Shown here: positions 19,721 through 32,842 of the stretch, in pieces
Numbering within the stretch: the stretch's first letter is position 1
Layout of the letters: the number at the start of each line of letters is the position of its first letter
Assembly: GCA_028673005.1 (NCBI GenBank)
Contig: CM054115.1
Span: forward strand, 189,104,548-189,168,547
Length of the DNA: 64,000 nt
From: Tanypteryx hageni
Taxonomy: Eukaryota > Arthropoda > Insecta > Odonata > Petaluridae
Direction of reading: 5' to 3'
The notes under the pieces: model-generated
Told to the model about the DNA's origin: nothing
Databases searched by the model: none
What the model saw: the letters and a program-made list of their open reading frames with translations, nothing else
Made by a program: the position numbers and the translations under genes

Positions 19721-22700
19721 CATCATCATCATGCTTCTGTCCGAAGACAGGTTTTAACTGAATCGCTGCCTCCATTTCTCTCTCTCCCTAGAAGCCTCTT
19801 TTATACCTCTATAAGTATTATATCCCTGCTTTATATTATCTAATATTCCTATTCTTTTTCTCCCTCTTCCTCTTCTTCCACTAATTTTTCCTTCTAAGAT
19901 CGTCCTTTGTAAACACTGTCTTCTCAATATGTGCCCTATCCAATTTGCTTTTCTTTTCCTGATTGTTTTTATTAGCGTCCTTTCTTCTCCCACCATTTCT
20001 AATACTTCTTCGTTTCTCTTCCTCTCTGTCCATTTCACTTTCATCATTCTTCTCCATACCCACATCTCAAAACTTTCTAAATATTTTTCCTCCTTTCTCC
20101 TTACCGTCCACGTCTCTGCACCATAAAGAGCTATGCTCCATATGTAGCATTTTGCTAATTTCTTCCTTGTTTCTAAATTTATTTTCTTGCTTGTGAGAAG
20201 CTCCTTCTTCTCGTTAAATGCTGCTTTTGCCATTGCAATCCTACTTCTGATGTCCTGTGTACTACTTCCATCCTGTGCTAAAATACTGCCGAGATATTTG
20301 AAACTACTTACTTGTTCCAATTTTTGGCCATTTACCATTATATTTAATTCTTTATGTTCCTTTGAAACCACCATGACTTTCGTTTTTTCAGCATTGATCT
20401 TCATTCCATATTGTTGGCCAACCTCCACTAGTCTGTCTGTCATCCTCTGAAGCTCTTTCTCGCCTTCTGCTATTAAGCCCTGATCATCTGCGTATTTAAT
20501 GGTGGTAATACTTTCACCTCCTATCTTAAATCCTTTCTCTTCCATCAACGCTTCTTCTGTTATTGTTTCTGCATAAATATTAAATATCGCTGGTGAAATA
20601 GGACAACCCTGCCTCACTCCCCTCCCTATTGAAGTACTTTCTGTTTCTTCTCCTTCAACCCTGACTCTAATCTTTTGATCAAAGTAAAGGTTTTTAAGCA
20701 GTCTTTTATCTTTCCAATCTATTCCTATTTTGTTTAAAATACCCAGCATTTTATCCCATTTCACTCGGTCAAAAGCTTTCTCCCAATCTACAAAACAAAA
20801 ATACATACCTTTATTGACTTCTAGCGCTCTTTCTATCATCATCCTCATACATCCTATAGCATCTCTAGTCCCCCTTCCTCTTCTAAAACCAAACTGATTA
20901 TCTTGCAGCTCCTTTTCTATTTTACATTCAATTCTTTTGGTTATTTTTCTGGTTAGAACTTTAGCTGTATGAGAAATTAAACTGATAGTTCTGTAATCCT
21001 TACAACATTTTGCATTGTTATTTTTCTCCAGTGGTACCATCACAACATCTAAAAAATCTTCAGGCCATATGCCAGTATCATATACTTGGTTAAAAATTTT
21101 TGCGAGTTGCTTAACTGCTTTAGACCCTAAAACCTTGAGAACGTCCACGGGTATATCATCACTCCCAACAGCCTTCCTTCTTTTCATGTCATCAATTGCT
21201 CTTTTAACTTCAGACTCGAGAATACTTGGTCCTAGCTGATCTTTTTCCACATCCTCTTCTTCATTTAATTCAATATTTCTTGGCTTTCCTTCTTTGTCAT
21301 ACAGAACCTCAATGTATTCTTTCCAGACATTCTTTACATTGTCTGGCTCCGATACTATTTTACCACTTTTGTTCATGATTCCTTTACGTCCTATCTTTCT
21401 TGCTTTTTTCTTGAATAGTTCCCTTGCTTTGCTATACATGAGGTCTGTTCTACAAATTCTTTCACATTCGACAATCTCCTCGCATTTTTCATTTATCCAC
21501 TGCTCTCTTGCTTTATCTGTTTCCCTTCTTAAAGCATTATTTAACTCCTTGTACTTTCTTTGGCCTTCTTCAGTGTTTATGTTCTTCCACTTTCTCCGCT
21601 CTTCCATTTTTTGCAGCATGGCTGCTGTGATCCAGGGTTTTTTGTTTCTTTGACCCGTTATCTTTCCTACCTTCTTTTCCATTACATCTTTAATGTTGCT
21701 ATGGATGTATCTCCACTCCTCATCTACATTCTTCCTATTTTCTTCAGCTCTCTCCCCCAACCTTTCCTCCAGCTCAGTCATGATAGCCTCCTTGTTTTTA
21801 AGGAGTTCCTCTAAGTTCCATTTCTTGTTAACTCTTATGTTTCTCCTAACGCTCTTTAGTCTACATTGTATATTTGCCACCAATAGGTTGTGGTCAGAAT
21901 CGATATCTGCCCCTGGTAGTGTTTTCACATTTTTAATGCTATTTCTAAATCTTTCATTGACTAGTATGTAATCTATCTGGTATTGTCTCTGGTCTCCTGG
22001 GCTTCTCCATGTGTAAAGTCTTCGCTGGTGATGCTTAAACCATGTATTAGTTACAATTAATCTATTTCTATGGCAGAATTCCACAAGTTTCTCCCCTCTT
22101 TCATTTCTCTTCCCTAGTCCATATTTTCCCACAATGTTATCTTCCTGTCCCTCTCCGACTACACTGTTCCAATCTCCCATTACTATGGTGGTGATCCTTC
22201 CATTTCCCTCATCCTCCAATATCTCCATAATCTGTTCATAGATTTCATCTACTTCGTCGTCGCCAGCATTAGTTGTTGGCATATACACTTGAATTATAAG
22301 CATATCCACTGGCTCCATCTGGAGTTTTACGGCTATTAATCTGTCATTAACTGTCACTACCTTACTAATTCTTTCAGCTATCTCTTTTCTCATTATAATC
22401 CCCACTCCCCTTTCCTTTTTCTCCCCTCCCGAGTAAATAATCTTAAATTCGTCAGAATTTATCTCGCCTTCTCCTTCCCACCGGACTTCACTAAGACCTA
22501 CTATACTTACATTATTCCTTCTCATTTCCCTTTTTAGGTTCTCTAGTTTACCCCCTGAATTCATAGTCCTAACATTCCATGTGCCTATTTTTAATTTCTC
22601 ACTACTTGCTTTCTTATTAATCTTACATTTCCTCTGTGCATCCCCTAGGGTAGTCCCCACCCGGAGATCCGATTGGGGGACTATTTTACCTCCGGAATAT

Positions 22701-23048
22701 TTTACCCCAGAAAGATCCATAGAGGTATTTTCAGCTTTTCAGCCTATCATGGGAAATATAATGAGGTAGTTTCCCCTTGCTTTCCTCATCGCAGTTTCAC
22801 AGAGTGATTACCCATCTGTAGCTGTTCAGATCCACATGATCACCACCTACAGAGGTACTGTGCAAGCTGCTGCCCTTGCACAGGGGGATGTAAAACCCCC
22901 AAGACTGCTTCTTAGTCTGACTCTTCCCCTCAGACCTTACCGGCTTGGATGGTCCTACCAGGAGAATTATCTCCCGCCGGCATAGCTCTTTGGTTCGTAA
23001 GAGTACACAAACCCTCCCACCTCTGTAAGGTTATGCAGTCCTTAGGGA
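19721..23048 (-). mobile_element. full-length RTE-type LINE
   Basis: A 3.33-kb non-LTR retrotransposon on the minus strand, flanked by exact 8-bp duplications TCTGATCT (19713-19720 and 23049-23056). It has a 5' UTR of about 330 bp, one intact 988-codon ORF and a 3' UTR of only about 30 bp ending in (ATG)n. The single ORF with endonuclease plus RT, very short 3' UTR and trinucleotide-repeat tail are typical of the RTE clade. A second copy at 40602-49236 has the same 5' start (TCCCTAAGGACTGCAT) and the same (ATG)n end, which confirms the boundaries. It sits in the spacer of the giant inverted repeat, not in the arms. Confidence 0.92.
19754..22720 (-). CDS. RTE-type endonuclease/reverse transcriptase, intact
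   Basis: 988 residues with no stop or frameshift. Residues about 44-280 form an apurinic-type (EEP) endonuclease: GTWNVRTMNSGG (46-57), SEVRWEG (77-83), MGDWNSVVG (181-189), RLYTWRSPGDQRQYQIDYIL (234-253) and SDHNLL (275-280). The RT follows with DYRTISLIS (575-583), QFGFRRGRGTRDAI (609-622), FVDWEKAFDRV (643-653), GVRQGCPISPAIFNIY (701-716) and the catalytic YADD (743-746). The C-terminus has the KANWIGHILRR motif common in this class. It would nick a DNA target and copy its own RNA there. The ATG at 22720 is kept because the second copy starts with the same MDLSGVKYSGGK. Intactness and exact TSDs suggest a recent, possibly still competent insertion. Confidence 0.93.
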   Translation of the reverse strand: MDLSGVKYSGGKIVPQSDLRVGTTLGDAQRKCKINKKASSEKLKIGTWNVRTMNSGGKLENLKREMRRNNVSIVGLSEVRWEGEGEINSDEFKIIYSGGEKKERGVGIIMRKEIAERISKVVTVNDRLIAVKLQMEPVDMLIIQVYMPTTNAGDDEVDEIYEQIMEILEDEGNGRITTIVMGDWNSVVGEGQEDNIVGKYGLGKRNERGEKLVEFCHRNRLIVTNTWFKHHQRRLYTWRSPGDQRQYQIDYILVNERFRNSIKNVKTLPGADIDSDHNLLVANIQCRLKSVRRNIRVNKKWNLEELLKNKEAIMTELEERLGERAEENRKNVDEEWRYIHSNIKDVMEKKVGKITGQRNKKPWITAAMLQKMEERRKWKNINTEEGQRKYKELNNALRRETDKAREQWINEKCEEIVECERICRTDLMYSKARELFKKKARKIGRKGIMNKSGKIVSEPDNVKNVWKEYIEVLYDKEGKPRNIELNEEEDVEKDQLGPSILESEVKRAIDDMKRRKAVGSDDIPVDVLKVLGSKAVKQLAKIFNQVYDTGIWPEDFLDVVMVPLEKNNNAKCCKDYRTISLISHTAKVLTRKITKRIECKIEKELQDNQFGFRRGRGTRDAIGCMRMMIERALEVNKGMYFCFVDWEKAFDRVKWDKMLGILNKIGIDWKDKRLLKNLYFDQKIRVRVEGEETESTSIGRGVRQGCPISPAIFNIYAETITEEALMEEKGFKIGGESITTIKYADDQGLIAEGEKELQRMTDRLVEVGQQYGMKINAEKTKVMVVSKEHKELNIMVNGQKLEQVSSFKYLGSILAQDGSSTQDIRSRIAMAKAAFNEKKELLTSKKINLETRKKLAKCYIWSIALYGAETWTVRRKEEKYLESFEMWVWRRMMKVKWTERKRNEEVLEMVGEERTLIKTIRKRKANWIGHILRRQCLQRTILEGKISGRRGRGRKRIGILDNIKQGYNTYRGIKEASREREKWRQRFS

Positions 23049-23056
23049 TCTGATCT

Positions 23057-24322
23057 AAACAAAGGAATTACAGAGGACGAAAGATGATGCTGTTCATAGC
23101 TGGTTATGTTTCCCAGCAGATAAAGAAGAAAATTAATTGTTGTGAATGTTAATCAGTATTCTGCATTGATATAGAAATGCTTGTGGAGATGCAGTGTTAG
23201 GAATATTCTGAATATTTATTTTTTAGATAGAGGAATAATGTCAGCTTCAAAATTTGTTATAGATATTTGGCTTTTTACATTTCATGTTTTTCTCTTTTTC
23301 ATAAATGAAGAATATGAAATTAAATGAAACAATAAAAATATTTTTGGTAAATTGATGTTGAAAATGGAAAATATATGCCTAGATTTATTAAGTGTTTGTA
23401 GTTGTGGAGTGCCAATTAAAAAATGTAATAATTTGCGTTGAAACCATGAGTAATATTTTACTTAATAACATAAAGCAGTTTTTATCCCATGCTCTGATAA
23501 TAACTCAAGACTTCCAGAAAAATGTAGCATTTACTGAAATATTAACACATTTACCACAATATTTAATGTGAATGTACCTATTACAAAATGCTTCACTTCA
23601 TATCCTATCCAAAGTCATTTCTTTAATGGAGGTCCGTGAAAGTTGACTGTGTAAAAGTTTGACTTCATGTCTATTTTATATCTTGCATACCATATGCTTC
23701 ACTGTCAAAATGTAAGAAACATGAAATATCAAGTGTACAATTGTCACTTGTGAAACCATAAGCAGTGGATTATGAAAATTCTTGCCTTTTCATAAGCTAT
23801 GATTTAGTTCATATGTATCTCCATTTTAAGTTTTTAACATGTGTCAATTATTTGAACCATTAAACCCTTTTTACTTGTAGTGCGTAAATAAATGTATCTA
23901 AAACAATGCAGATTCAATTTACTTTTTACTATGTTAGCTAAATGTACAACAAAAACATTATTTAAATAAAAAATGTAAAGAAGATTAAAATTATAATTCA
24001 TCTTTTTGAACATGTTTTTCTTTCAGAAATATTACCTACCTATTAAATCTGATAAACTTATTTCATATTTCATAATCTCATAAAAATATACTATCGTAAT
24101 ACCAATTTTAGATATAATACCTACTTTGAAGAGAATTAAAAAGATTTGAATATAGAAGAGTATAAGTGTACTATGAAAAGAGTTAAAGGCCTGTTTTAGT
24201 GTGGAGATCTATTGATAATAATTTAAGAATGAAAATCTTTTTTGACAAAGTAATCTCCCTAAACTGCAGTGATCCTGGAATTATAATATGATACATTGTC
24301 CATTGCATCCACACCCCTGTCC
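23057..24322. other. spacer of inverted repeat, right part
   Basis: AT-rich, single-copy within the window, no gene or element recognised. Before the RTE inserted, the spacer was about 2.3 kb. Confidence 0.5.
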
Positions 24323-26427
24323 TATGAAATTTTAATTGAAAATTTTTAAAATTATTATTACATAAAAGTATAAATTGAAACGATGTGATACTGTGAGCCC
24401 AATAGTCTGATTTCATTTTTCTATGGATCGTATTTGGTAGAAAAACAAATTATTTCTTTTATAATCCATAGAATATAATGCCAGAAATTCAGTTTTTAGG
24501 TTCATTTTAACACTGTGTTTCAAATCCCTAATACAATAATTAGTGTTTATGGATTTCTTTAATTATTATAAATATGAAGGTTTGAAGTAGGGGCTCCAGA
24601 TACATCCCAAGGAAGGAGGGCGGTCACCCCTCCCTCATGGAGAATCCAGCAATGCTGGTGACCCATTATTCTGGAAATCTCTACCATTGTTGTAATCTAT
24701 ATGTATCTTGTGGTGATTATCGAGGATTTTTGCATTGAAGCAGTGATCTGACAGTGGTTTCAAGTTATTTATTACTTCAAATATAGATGCCTATTCACTT
24801 TTATGATAAATTGCATAAAGGTAACTGATAAAAGCACAAAATTGTATCATCTTTGATTATCCTAAAATATTCTTGATGTAATCCCTAGATCTTGGAATTC
24901 AGTTGAATATTTTTCAAGTTTAACATTGTGTGATTCATTGCAGTTTGATTACTATCCAAAATCTATGGGTGTTTTGAATCTTATATGTACTTAATAGTTG
25001 CAAAATGATTTGTATGCATCATGCAAATGTTTGATTTAATGGCAATGTTGAAGATGGAAACCCAACATCAAAATCCCAAACGCTAAACCTAAACCTTTAG
25101 CTTATCATTCACCAGGGATTCTAAAACTCTTCATCGCATTCTAAATCAGTTACACACATTGCAAATTATAAATAAATTGTAATTACCTTTGTAGAAAAAC
25201 CAAATAGGTAATGATGAATGAATAAACGTTGAAATAAGCAAATTGAAATTGCTATTCATTTTCAGTATATACCAACAGGGCACTATTTTCATTCAGCAGA
25301 ATAGTGCTAAATTAAATATTCTAAAATTTTTTGTAAGCAACTTGTGTTAAATTTATTAAAGCTAAGATTCTATTCATGCAGTTATTTAAATTATCTGTTA
25401 CGTAATAATGAGGAGATATTTATATTAGAATGGCTTGCATTTGAGGTCACCTTGAATTGGGATATTATATCAGTGCTCTCAAACTATCTATAAATGTCAT
25501 CACACCTTTTCAATTTTGAAAGAATTTCGTGGCACACACAATCTAATTTTATGAGATTGTGTCAAAACTTTTTAAGCTTCCGCAGCCAAAGAAAATGAAA
25601 GAAAACAAGTAAAGGTATAAAAATTAATTTTTAAAACCAATTTTTTATGGCTAATATTTTAATATGAATAAACTTTATAATATAATTATGATAACCTTTC
25701 AGCTTACATGGGCGTAAAAATTTTCAAAAGTGTCTACCTACCAGCTGTGGAGTGATGTGGGGGTCTCTCTATTTAATCTTTTTACAGTTGAGAGAATGGC
25801 AGACAGAAGTACAGAACTCAATGGCAAACGTAAGGATGTTTGGTATATAAGCAGTAAGAAATTTGATAGTATCTTTTGTTTCATTAATGGAAATAATAAC
25901 TTATCCATTCATATTGCTTAAAATCAACAAAAATATACTGCTAGTTCAGAGTAATTCAGACTTAGATAATAATAGGAGTGAAATTGTTGAATATTTAAAT
26001 TTGTTCTAACTAACATCCTTTACAACAGTATTACCTATCTTAAATATGGAATAAAGACAAATAGTATTTAAGACAAATAAAAACTTACTATCAATAACAA
26101 ATACGATGAATAAAAACACAATTATTAGCAAAAATATCCCTTCAAAAAACATAGGAATGCTCGTATTAATACCAATTAAAATAAAGACTTCTATTAAAAG
26201 ATTACAGCATTAACGATGGCAATAGTTTGTTTAATAACGTTGCTATGATGAATATTGGTCTATCTTCCAATGTGAATTCAAATACACATTTATCGCAGCA
26301 CCAAGGTAAGGATCTGGTGTCGGAGGTGACGAAATCACTCGTCTTATGTGATGGTTAGATGGGGTGAGGTGGTTCGAACCACAGAAGCAGCTTTGGATTT
26401 TTTTCAGATTAGATGGGTTCCAAAACA

Positions 26428-27233
26428 TCATTATATATAGACGTTTCTTACAGAGGAGGATATAACATACTAGTAGTTGGTGCTTGCATTCTGCAAGCAT
26501 ATCATCTCAACATAAAAAAACAATCATTTTTCATATTTCATCATTAAAAATATTTATTTTATTTAAAATATTTCACCTCCAGAGCGATTTTCGTTTTTCC
26601 CTTATGTAAAAATAATAGACAAAAACAATCCCAAAACTTTGCAGTTTTAAGAATTTTATACTTTCTCCATTATGGGGTACTAATGTTACACATTTATGCC
26701 AAATTTTAAAGTTGTAGTACTTCTAGAAGTGAAATAATATTTTTCCAATTGTTTAAATTTTAAACATTTTTAACGGCCGGTGCAATATGTTTATGGAGAG
26801 ATTCAAATGTTTATTTGTGCAAATGCACTACTTTGTACATAACTTGAAAATTTCAGCTTCCTAGCTCATCCCGTAGTACCTAAACAGTTATCTATTTATT
26901 TAAATTTTAAGAATTTTTAACTGCCAAACAAATTAAAATATCAAAATTTATATAATCCCGATTTCGTTTTTTTTATGAATTCTACTTGAAAAAAAATTCA
27001 ACTCCGTGCACATTCGAAAATACATAAACCTTGAAACTTTGTTTAAACAATTGCGAATTTTTAGCGGACGCATTGTTGCACTTTTTCAAGATTTTCGTTT
27101 TTTCTAGTCGGTTTTGCACGAAATCCTACCTAATAAAAAAATTTCGAATCTCCAGCTCATCTGAAAGTGCCTAAACATTAGTATCCTCCTATATGTTATC
27201 TCCTCCTCTGTAAGAAACGTCGATATATAATGA
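26428..27233. mobile_element. TIR/hairpin non-autonomous element, right-arm copy
   Basis: Mirror of 15748-16553, with the same TIRs and the CTAG hairpin near 26460-26500. Position 26269, just outside, is one of the mismatches between the arms. Confidence 0.6.
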
Positions 27234-28875
27234 TAACAGGAGGATACTAATGTCCAGCCCAAACTACAAGAGCTAGAGAGTTGAAAGTTTTAGTTTTTGT
27301 AGATATAATAGAGAGACCTACAGATAAAATGAGACTTTTTACCTAAGTGACATGAGTTCGACTCCAGAAATTCCGAAATTTGCGTTTTTTCCCATAAGAA
27401 AAGCATTGCGCCATTTTTGTAAATTAATTATGGGCACTTGCCGGTAAGCTAGAAAAATGAAATGTTCAGTGTTGCTAGATGGCCACAATAGGAATTATGG
27501 TCACTTTTGCTTACAGTGTCTTGGGTTCGACTCCAGAGACCCAGGAATATCTCCCATAAGTTAGCATGGGAAAACGTAATCCAGTGTGTAGACCAATCTA
27601 ATAAGTTTAGGAAGCTGAAATTTTAAAAGATTATAGTATTTTTCTCATAACTAACTATGAAAATAAAAAATTTTAAAATTGTTAATTTTAGGGGTTGTTT
27701 TAACCCCATTTGAACATTAAAGTTTAATAATTTATCTTGAAAACTATATGCTGTAGGTTCGAGTTTTTGAAATCATTTTGTAGAAAATTATACATGAAAA
27801 AGGAAATTTTGAAAAAGTTAAAAAATTCGACCGCTAAAAATTCGCAATTGTTTAACCATATTTTTTAAGTTTATGTATTATCGAATGTGTTACGAAGCTG
27901 AAAGTTTTTTACCGGTAGATTTTGTGAAAAAACGGAATAAAAAATTATAAAATTTTTGATATTTTAATTTTTTAGGCTATTAAAATATCTTAAAGTTTAA
28001 ACTAATAGATAAATGTTTATGTAATTTGGGGCAAGCTAGGAAGTTGAAATTTTAAAGTTAAGTAGAGCTCAGTGCATTTAAACTAACAAACATTTGAGAA
28101 GCTCCAACAAAGTGTTATGTCGGCCGAATTAAACTTTTATATTTTAAACAATTAAATAAATATTATTTCACTTCTAGATGATCCTTTGAATTATAGAAAT
28201 ATTTACCATGATGAAATATCTCTCTGAAAAATAAATGTTTTTTCAAGGCGAGATGTCAAATGCTTGCAGTATGCAAGCACCTTCTACTAGTATAACATAC
28301 ATATAACAGGAGGATACTAATGTCCAGCCCAAACTACAAGAGCTAGTGAGCTGAAAGTTTCAGTTTTTGTAGATATGATGGAGAAACTTACAGATAAAAT
28401 AAGACTTCTCATTTAAGTGACATGGGTTCGACTCCAGAAATTCCGAAATTTGCGTTTTTTCCCATAAGAGAAGCATTGCGCCATTTTTGTAAATTAATTT
28501 TGGGCACTTTCCCGTAAGCAAGAAAAATGACATTTTCAGTGTTGCTAGACGGCCGCGATATCTATTAAGAATAATTGTTAGTTTTGCTTACAGTGTCCTG
28601 GGTTCGACTCCAGATACCCCGGAATATCTCCCATAAGTTATCATGGGAAAAAGTTATCCTAGAGTGTAGACCTATTTAATAGGTTTAGGAAGCTGAAATT
28701 TTGCAGGTGTATGGAATGTTTCTCATAACCAAGTATAAAAATCTAAAATTTGAAGATTGTTAATTTTTAGTGGTTGTTTTAACCCCATTTGAAGATTAAA
28801 GTTTAATAATTTTTATCAAACTATATGCTATAGGTTCGAGTTTTTGAATTTTTTTGTAGAAAATTATACATTATA
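27234..28875. repeat. two ~600-bp direct copies with B-box motifs, right-arm copy
   Basis: Mirror of 14106-15747. Here the Pol III B-box-like motifs GGTTCGACTCC read on the plus strand (for example at 27524-27534 and 28601-28611). Confidence 0.65.
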
Positions 28876-29194
28876 CAATCCCCAACCCCCTCCGTATCCT
28901 CCAATCCTCGACCTTTCCGCACTACCCTTCCACCCCCATGCCTCCACCCAGTGTCACCGCCATCAGTTCTCTCTCTGTAGCTGAAGAAGGAGTAGTTCCG
29001 AAAGCTTCTACGTTTGTGATGTTTCTGTGTTTTAGTGTTCTTTTACGTGTGTCGCTTCGACATCCCCGGGGCCTCGCCAACCTGAAGTCGTCTGATTGGT
29101 GAGTTTTCACTGGGTTTCCTCATCCCAACACCTTGTTGACATCCATATATCTATTTTACCTTTCCTTTTCCGTAAGCTATATATATATATATAA
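28876..29194 (+). repeat. hammerhead-like motif repeat, right-arm copy
   Basis: Mirror of 13788-14105. The CTGAAGA...GAAA core lies on the plus strand at about 28980-29003. Confidence 0.4.
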
Positions 29195-30450
29195 AGCGAT
29201 GTTAATATAAATGTTGGTAATAACTGTCCCTTTCACTCTAATGAAGGATATAATGGATAATATATACTATACCTCCCATTGCTTGAATATGTAATTCCAG
29301 TTGCAAAATAACTCAATGAACAAAATTTCTCAGTCTCTAGTTATAAAGCAACTTGGTTTAGGTTCTAGTGAACCAAATCAGCATAAGGAAAACTACCATA
29401 AAGCATTGCTATTTATGAGAGATTTCTATTACTTCATCTTAGGTTAGTGATTATAACACACAGCATATTGGAAACCACAACACAAAATGACAAATACAAT
29501 ATGTTGGTAAACACAAAATATATTTCAAACTTCCTCTAGTGTTTTGGATCTCATCTCTTAAACATATGTAGTATTCAGAGCATATTAAATCATTCAATGA
29601 GAAACAGATATGTACCACAAATGTATTTTAAGCACATAACAAGAGTTAATGTGCGATACTTGTTGGATAAGCAATTTTTTTCCTAACCTGTTCCCACACG
29701 ATATCTATCGCTGGGGCATCTGGGTACATTTGGCCTATATACTCGTGACAACTTTTAATTCATTATTTAAGTAGTATTTATAAAAAAATTACTTGAATTA
29801 ATTTACGTGACAACTGTTTGCAAAGTGAAAATTGGATGTTAGAAAAATTGCTTATTCCCTATACTTTGCATTCTAAGGTCCATTATGAAAATGTCTTAAG
29901 GACCCATACTGAACTCCAGTTGGGTCCAGAGGCAAGATTAAGGGACAAAACAATAGGTAGATGGCACTCTACCATTACTCTCCACTGGATATGATAATCC
30001 TTATGTACTTTCACCTTCTACACAATATCGCATTCTGTCATATTCCATTTACAAAAAGGTTAGGGGATGACTATTGCATCTTCTGTTTGGCCAGATAATC
30101 AACCTACCCAACATGAGAAGAGAAACATTCTCCAAACTGAAAAGTGAGTACCGATCGCAAATGATAATTTATATATCTATCTTCTAACTGAGAGTCCCCA
30201 TTTTTAATTTCTTTTGCATTCCTGTCAAAGGGGCATCATTCCATGTTCTTGCTCTAGGATTAGTTCTACATTCATCATCGTTCCTAACTCAACAGGGTTA
30301 TTCTCTTTCTTAAAAATATTTATATATACTTCTGGTTATACATGATATTTGGTACCGTTTACTTTTCCTCCCACAAAAATAAGATTTCCCACCCCCTGCC
30401 AAAGGAATTTCATGGCATATGTCCAAATGATTATTATCCCTGGCTGGGTT

Positions 30451-30764
30451 GGATAATTCATGGGCTAAATTCGATTATACAATCCCCCTTGAGATGAGTT
30501 GGTGGGTGATGCATAGGTTAGTTATGGTTTTAGGCTTCAATACAATTTATGATTCTTCTTTGAACACCCTTCGGGTTGGGTTGTGGGGTACGGTACGATT
30601 GTTTTTGTTTTTATACAATTTATGCCTATACTTTGAACAAACTCCAGGTTGGGTTGGGAGAGATAGATAGGTTAAGTATGATTTTCGGATTTAATATGAC
30701 TTTTACCTCTCGTTTTAACACCCATTGGGATGAACTGGGGTAGGTGGCTGAGGTCATGTATGGT
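30451..30764. repeat. ~78-bp degenerate tandem repeat, right-arm copy
   Basis: Mirror of 12217-12530. Confidence 0.55.
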
Positions 30765-30978
30765 TTAGGATCGGAAATATATATATTATTCAAGAAAAAA
30801 TAAGATATAATATATATACCTGTGTATAACGTGCAGTGTGAGGACCAAACTTTTAAAGACCAAAGATAATAAAGTAGGAGTGTGCGCTATACACGGATAA
30901 CACTTCTGTGCAGTCAAAATAAAAAATTGAAGCATACCAAACTCACACCAGATTCTCGTTTTTTGAGCAAATTGAGGA

Positions 30979-31077
30979 GAAAACCATGCTAAATATCGAT
31001 AAATCAGCTTTTATACACACACCGCACGCACGCACGCACACACACGCACGCACGCACGCACGTACGCACGCACACTT

Positions 31078-31168
<91 letters not shown>

Positions 31169-31201
31169 GAAAACCATGCTAAATATCGATAAATCAGCTT
31201 A
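30979..31201. repeat. compound microsatellite, right-arm copy (12 bp longer)
   Basis: Mirror of 11792-12002. The (TA)n part is longer, and the interrupting CATA step is the same. Confidence 0.85.
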
Positions 31202-31406
31202 TATATCATTATATATAGACGTTCCTTACAGAAAAGGAGGATATAACATACTAGTAGAAGGTGCTTGCTTTCTGCAAGCATATTATCTCACCTTGAAAAA
31301 ACATTCATTTTTCAGACAGATATACCACCATTTCCAATATTTTTTTAATTCTAAAGATCTCACCTCCGCAGCGATTTTCGTTTTTATTTGCGCCTTACCC
31401 AATGAC
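31202..31406 (-). mobile_element. hairpin-CTAG element fragment, right-arm copy
   Basis: Mirror of 11587-11791. Confidence 0.5.
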
Positions 31407-32842
31407 ACTCCTGCCCCCCTTCTCCGACACTGGGAACTTATAGCACTTGACTCTTTCTCCCCGCCTGGCCTCAACCTCCGCTAACCCTTTTAGCCCCCTT
31501 ACAATGTCCCCTCTGTTACATAGTAGCTATTCGCACTTTACCTCACCACACTCCCTCCTTATTGGCTATCCACCCTTCCGACTCCCCGCCTCCTCCAATC
31601 ATCAACCTCCCCACATCACCCTGTCATTCCCCGCCCAGCGTGTCTCTCTGCTAAAAATTTCCTGATGAGCACTGTTGATACGTTTGCTCACACATTCCAA
31701 TAGTATTTCGGTAATGGCGGAAAGCATGAATGTGCTACATCCGGATATATTGGAGCATAGAAATCACTCGTCAGCAGCTACCGATGAACTGAGTGAAATT
31801 GGAAACTTGGCTACATAGCATCATAGCCAAAGCAAAATAACTCGCCCCGAGTGGAATACTTCGAGTCCCATCCGCACGAGCAGTAGAAACCGATTATAAC
31901 TAATCACCTGATCGCTGTAGGCTCCCAAAAAATCACCAGGTAGACTTCCCACAAGACATCTAGCGGAAACAAAATACATAGTAGATACCTATATAGCTAT
32001 GCAAATTGAAGTCATTCTTTTACTTACTGAATGTATAATATCTAATTAACTGTATAAGTATTTTAATACTCATAGAATTCATCTTCCTCATCAACTCTGG
32101 CACCACATGATTATGTGAAGAACGCTACCGCAATATACAACAAAATTTAAGATGTAGTACATATTGAATACTGTTATCAAAATATCTCGAGCCATTCTGT
32201 GAATACAAAAGAAAGATAATTTTGTAACAAGAACAAAAACAGACACTTTATAGTTCTACTTAAAGACTCTTTTCAGCAGAGGGAGACGAGAGGGGCCCAA
32301 GACTGATAAGGAACTCCTCCAGTCCCTCCCCTATTTGCGTCCCTGACTTTGAGGCAGTAGAACAAATCAAACGAAAAACTGTGGTAACCTGACGAATATT
32401 ATGAATGACGACTTCTAAAAATGTTTACAGGCCCGGTAATGAGAAGTGTATGACTCCAAAAGAAAACTTTTTTCATGGAAATCACGTCAAGGTCTCTTCA
32501 TAACTGTGATTAGTGAAATTGTGGGTAACAACTCTTAAATTCTGCAAATAAATTCTAAATAAATAATGTAAATGTTTCCAAATTTATTTTTGTTAGTTAA
32601 TACATTCTGATGCGATTTCAATATCCGAACTTTATAATATGAAGTTAACAATTCACGTTTATGAAAATCCTGCGTGTAAGAAAACACCCTCGGGATGGGG
32701 TTTGTGAAAAACTCACCATGACATAATTATAATTGTAAAAGCAAAGGTTATTTGCAAAAATAAGAATAACATTTAATATAGCCTTAATAAATGTGTTCAT
32801 GAAAGTAAACTTTTATATTCCCGCACTATACCAGTTGTCATC

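Noticed and set aside
21294..21971. Several 80-120 codon frames on the plus strand rich in Leu, Ser and Phe
   Set aside because: Shadows of the intact RTE ORF on the minus strand; the same shadows recur opposite the second RTE copy.
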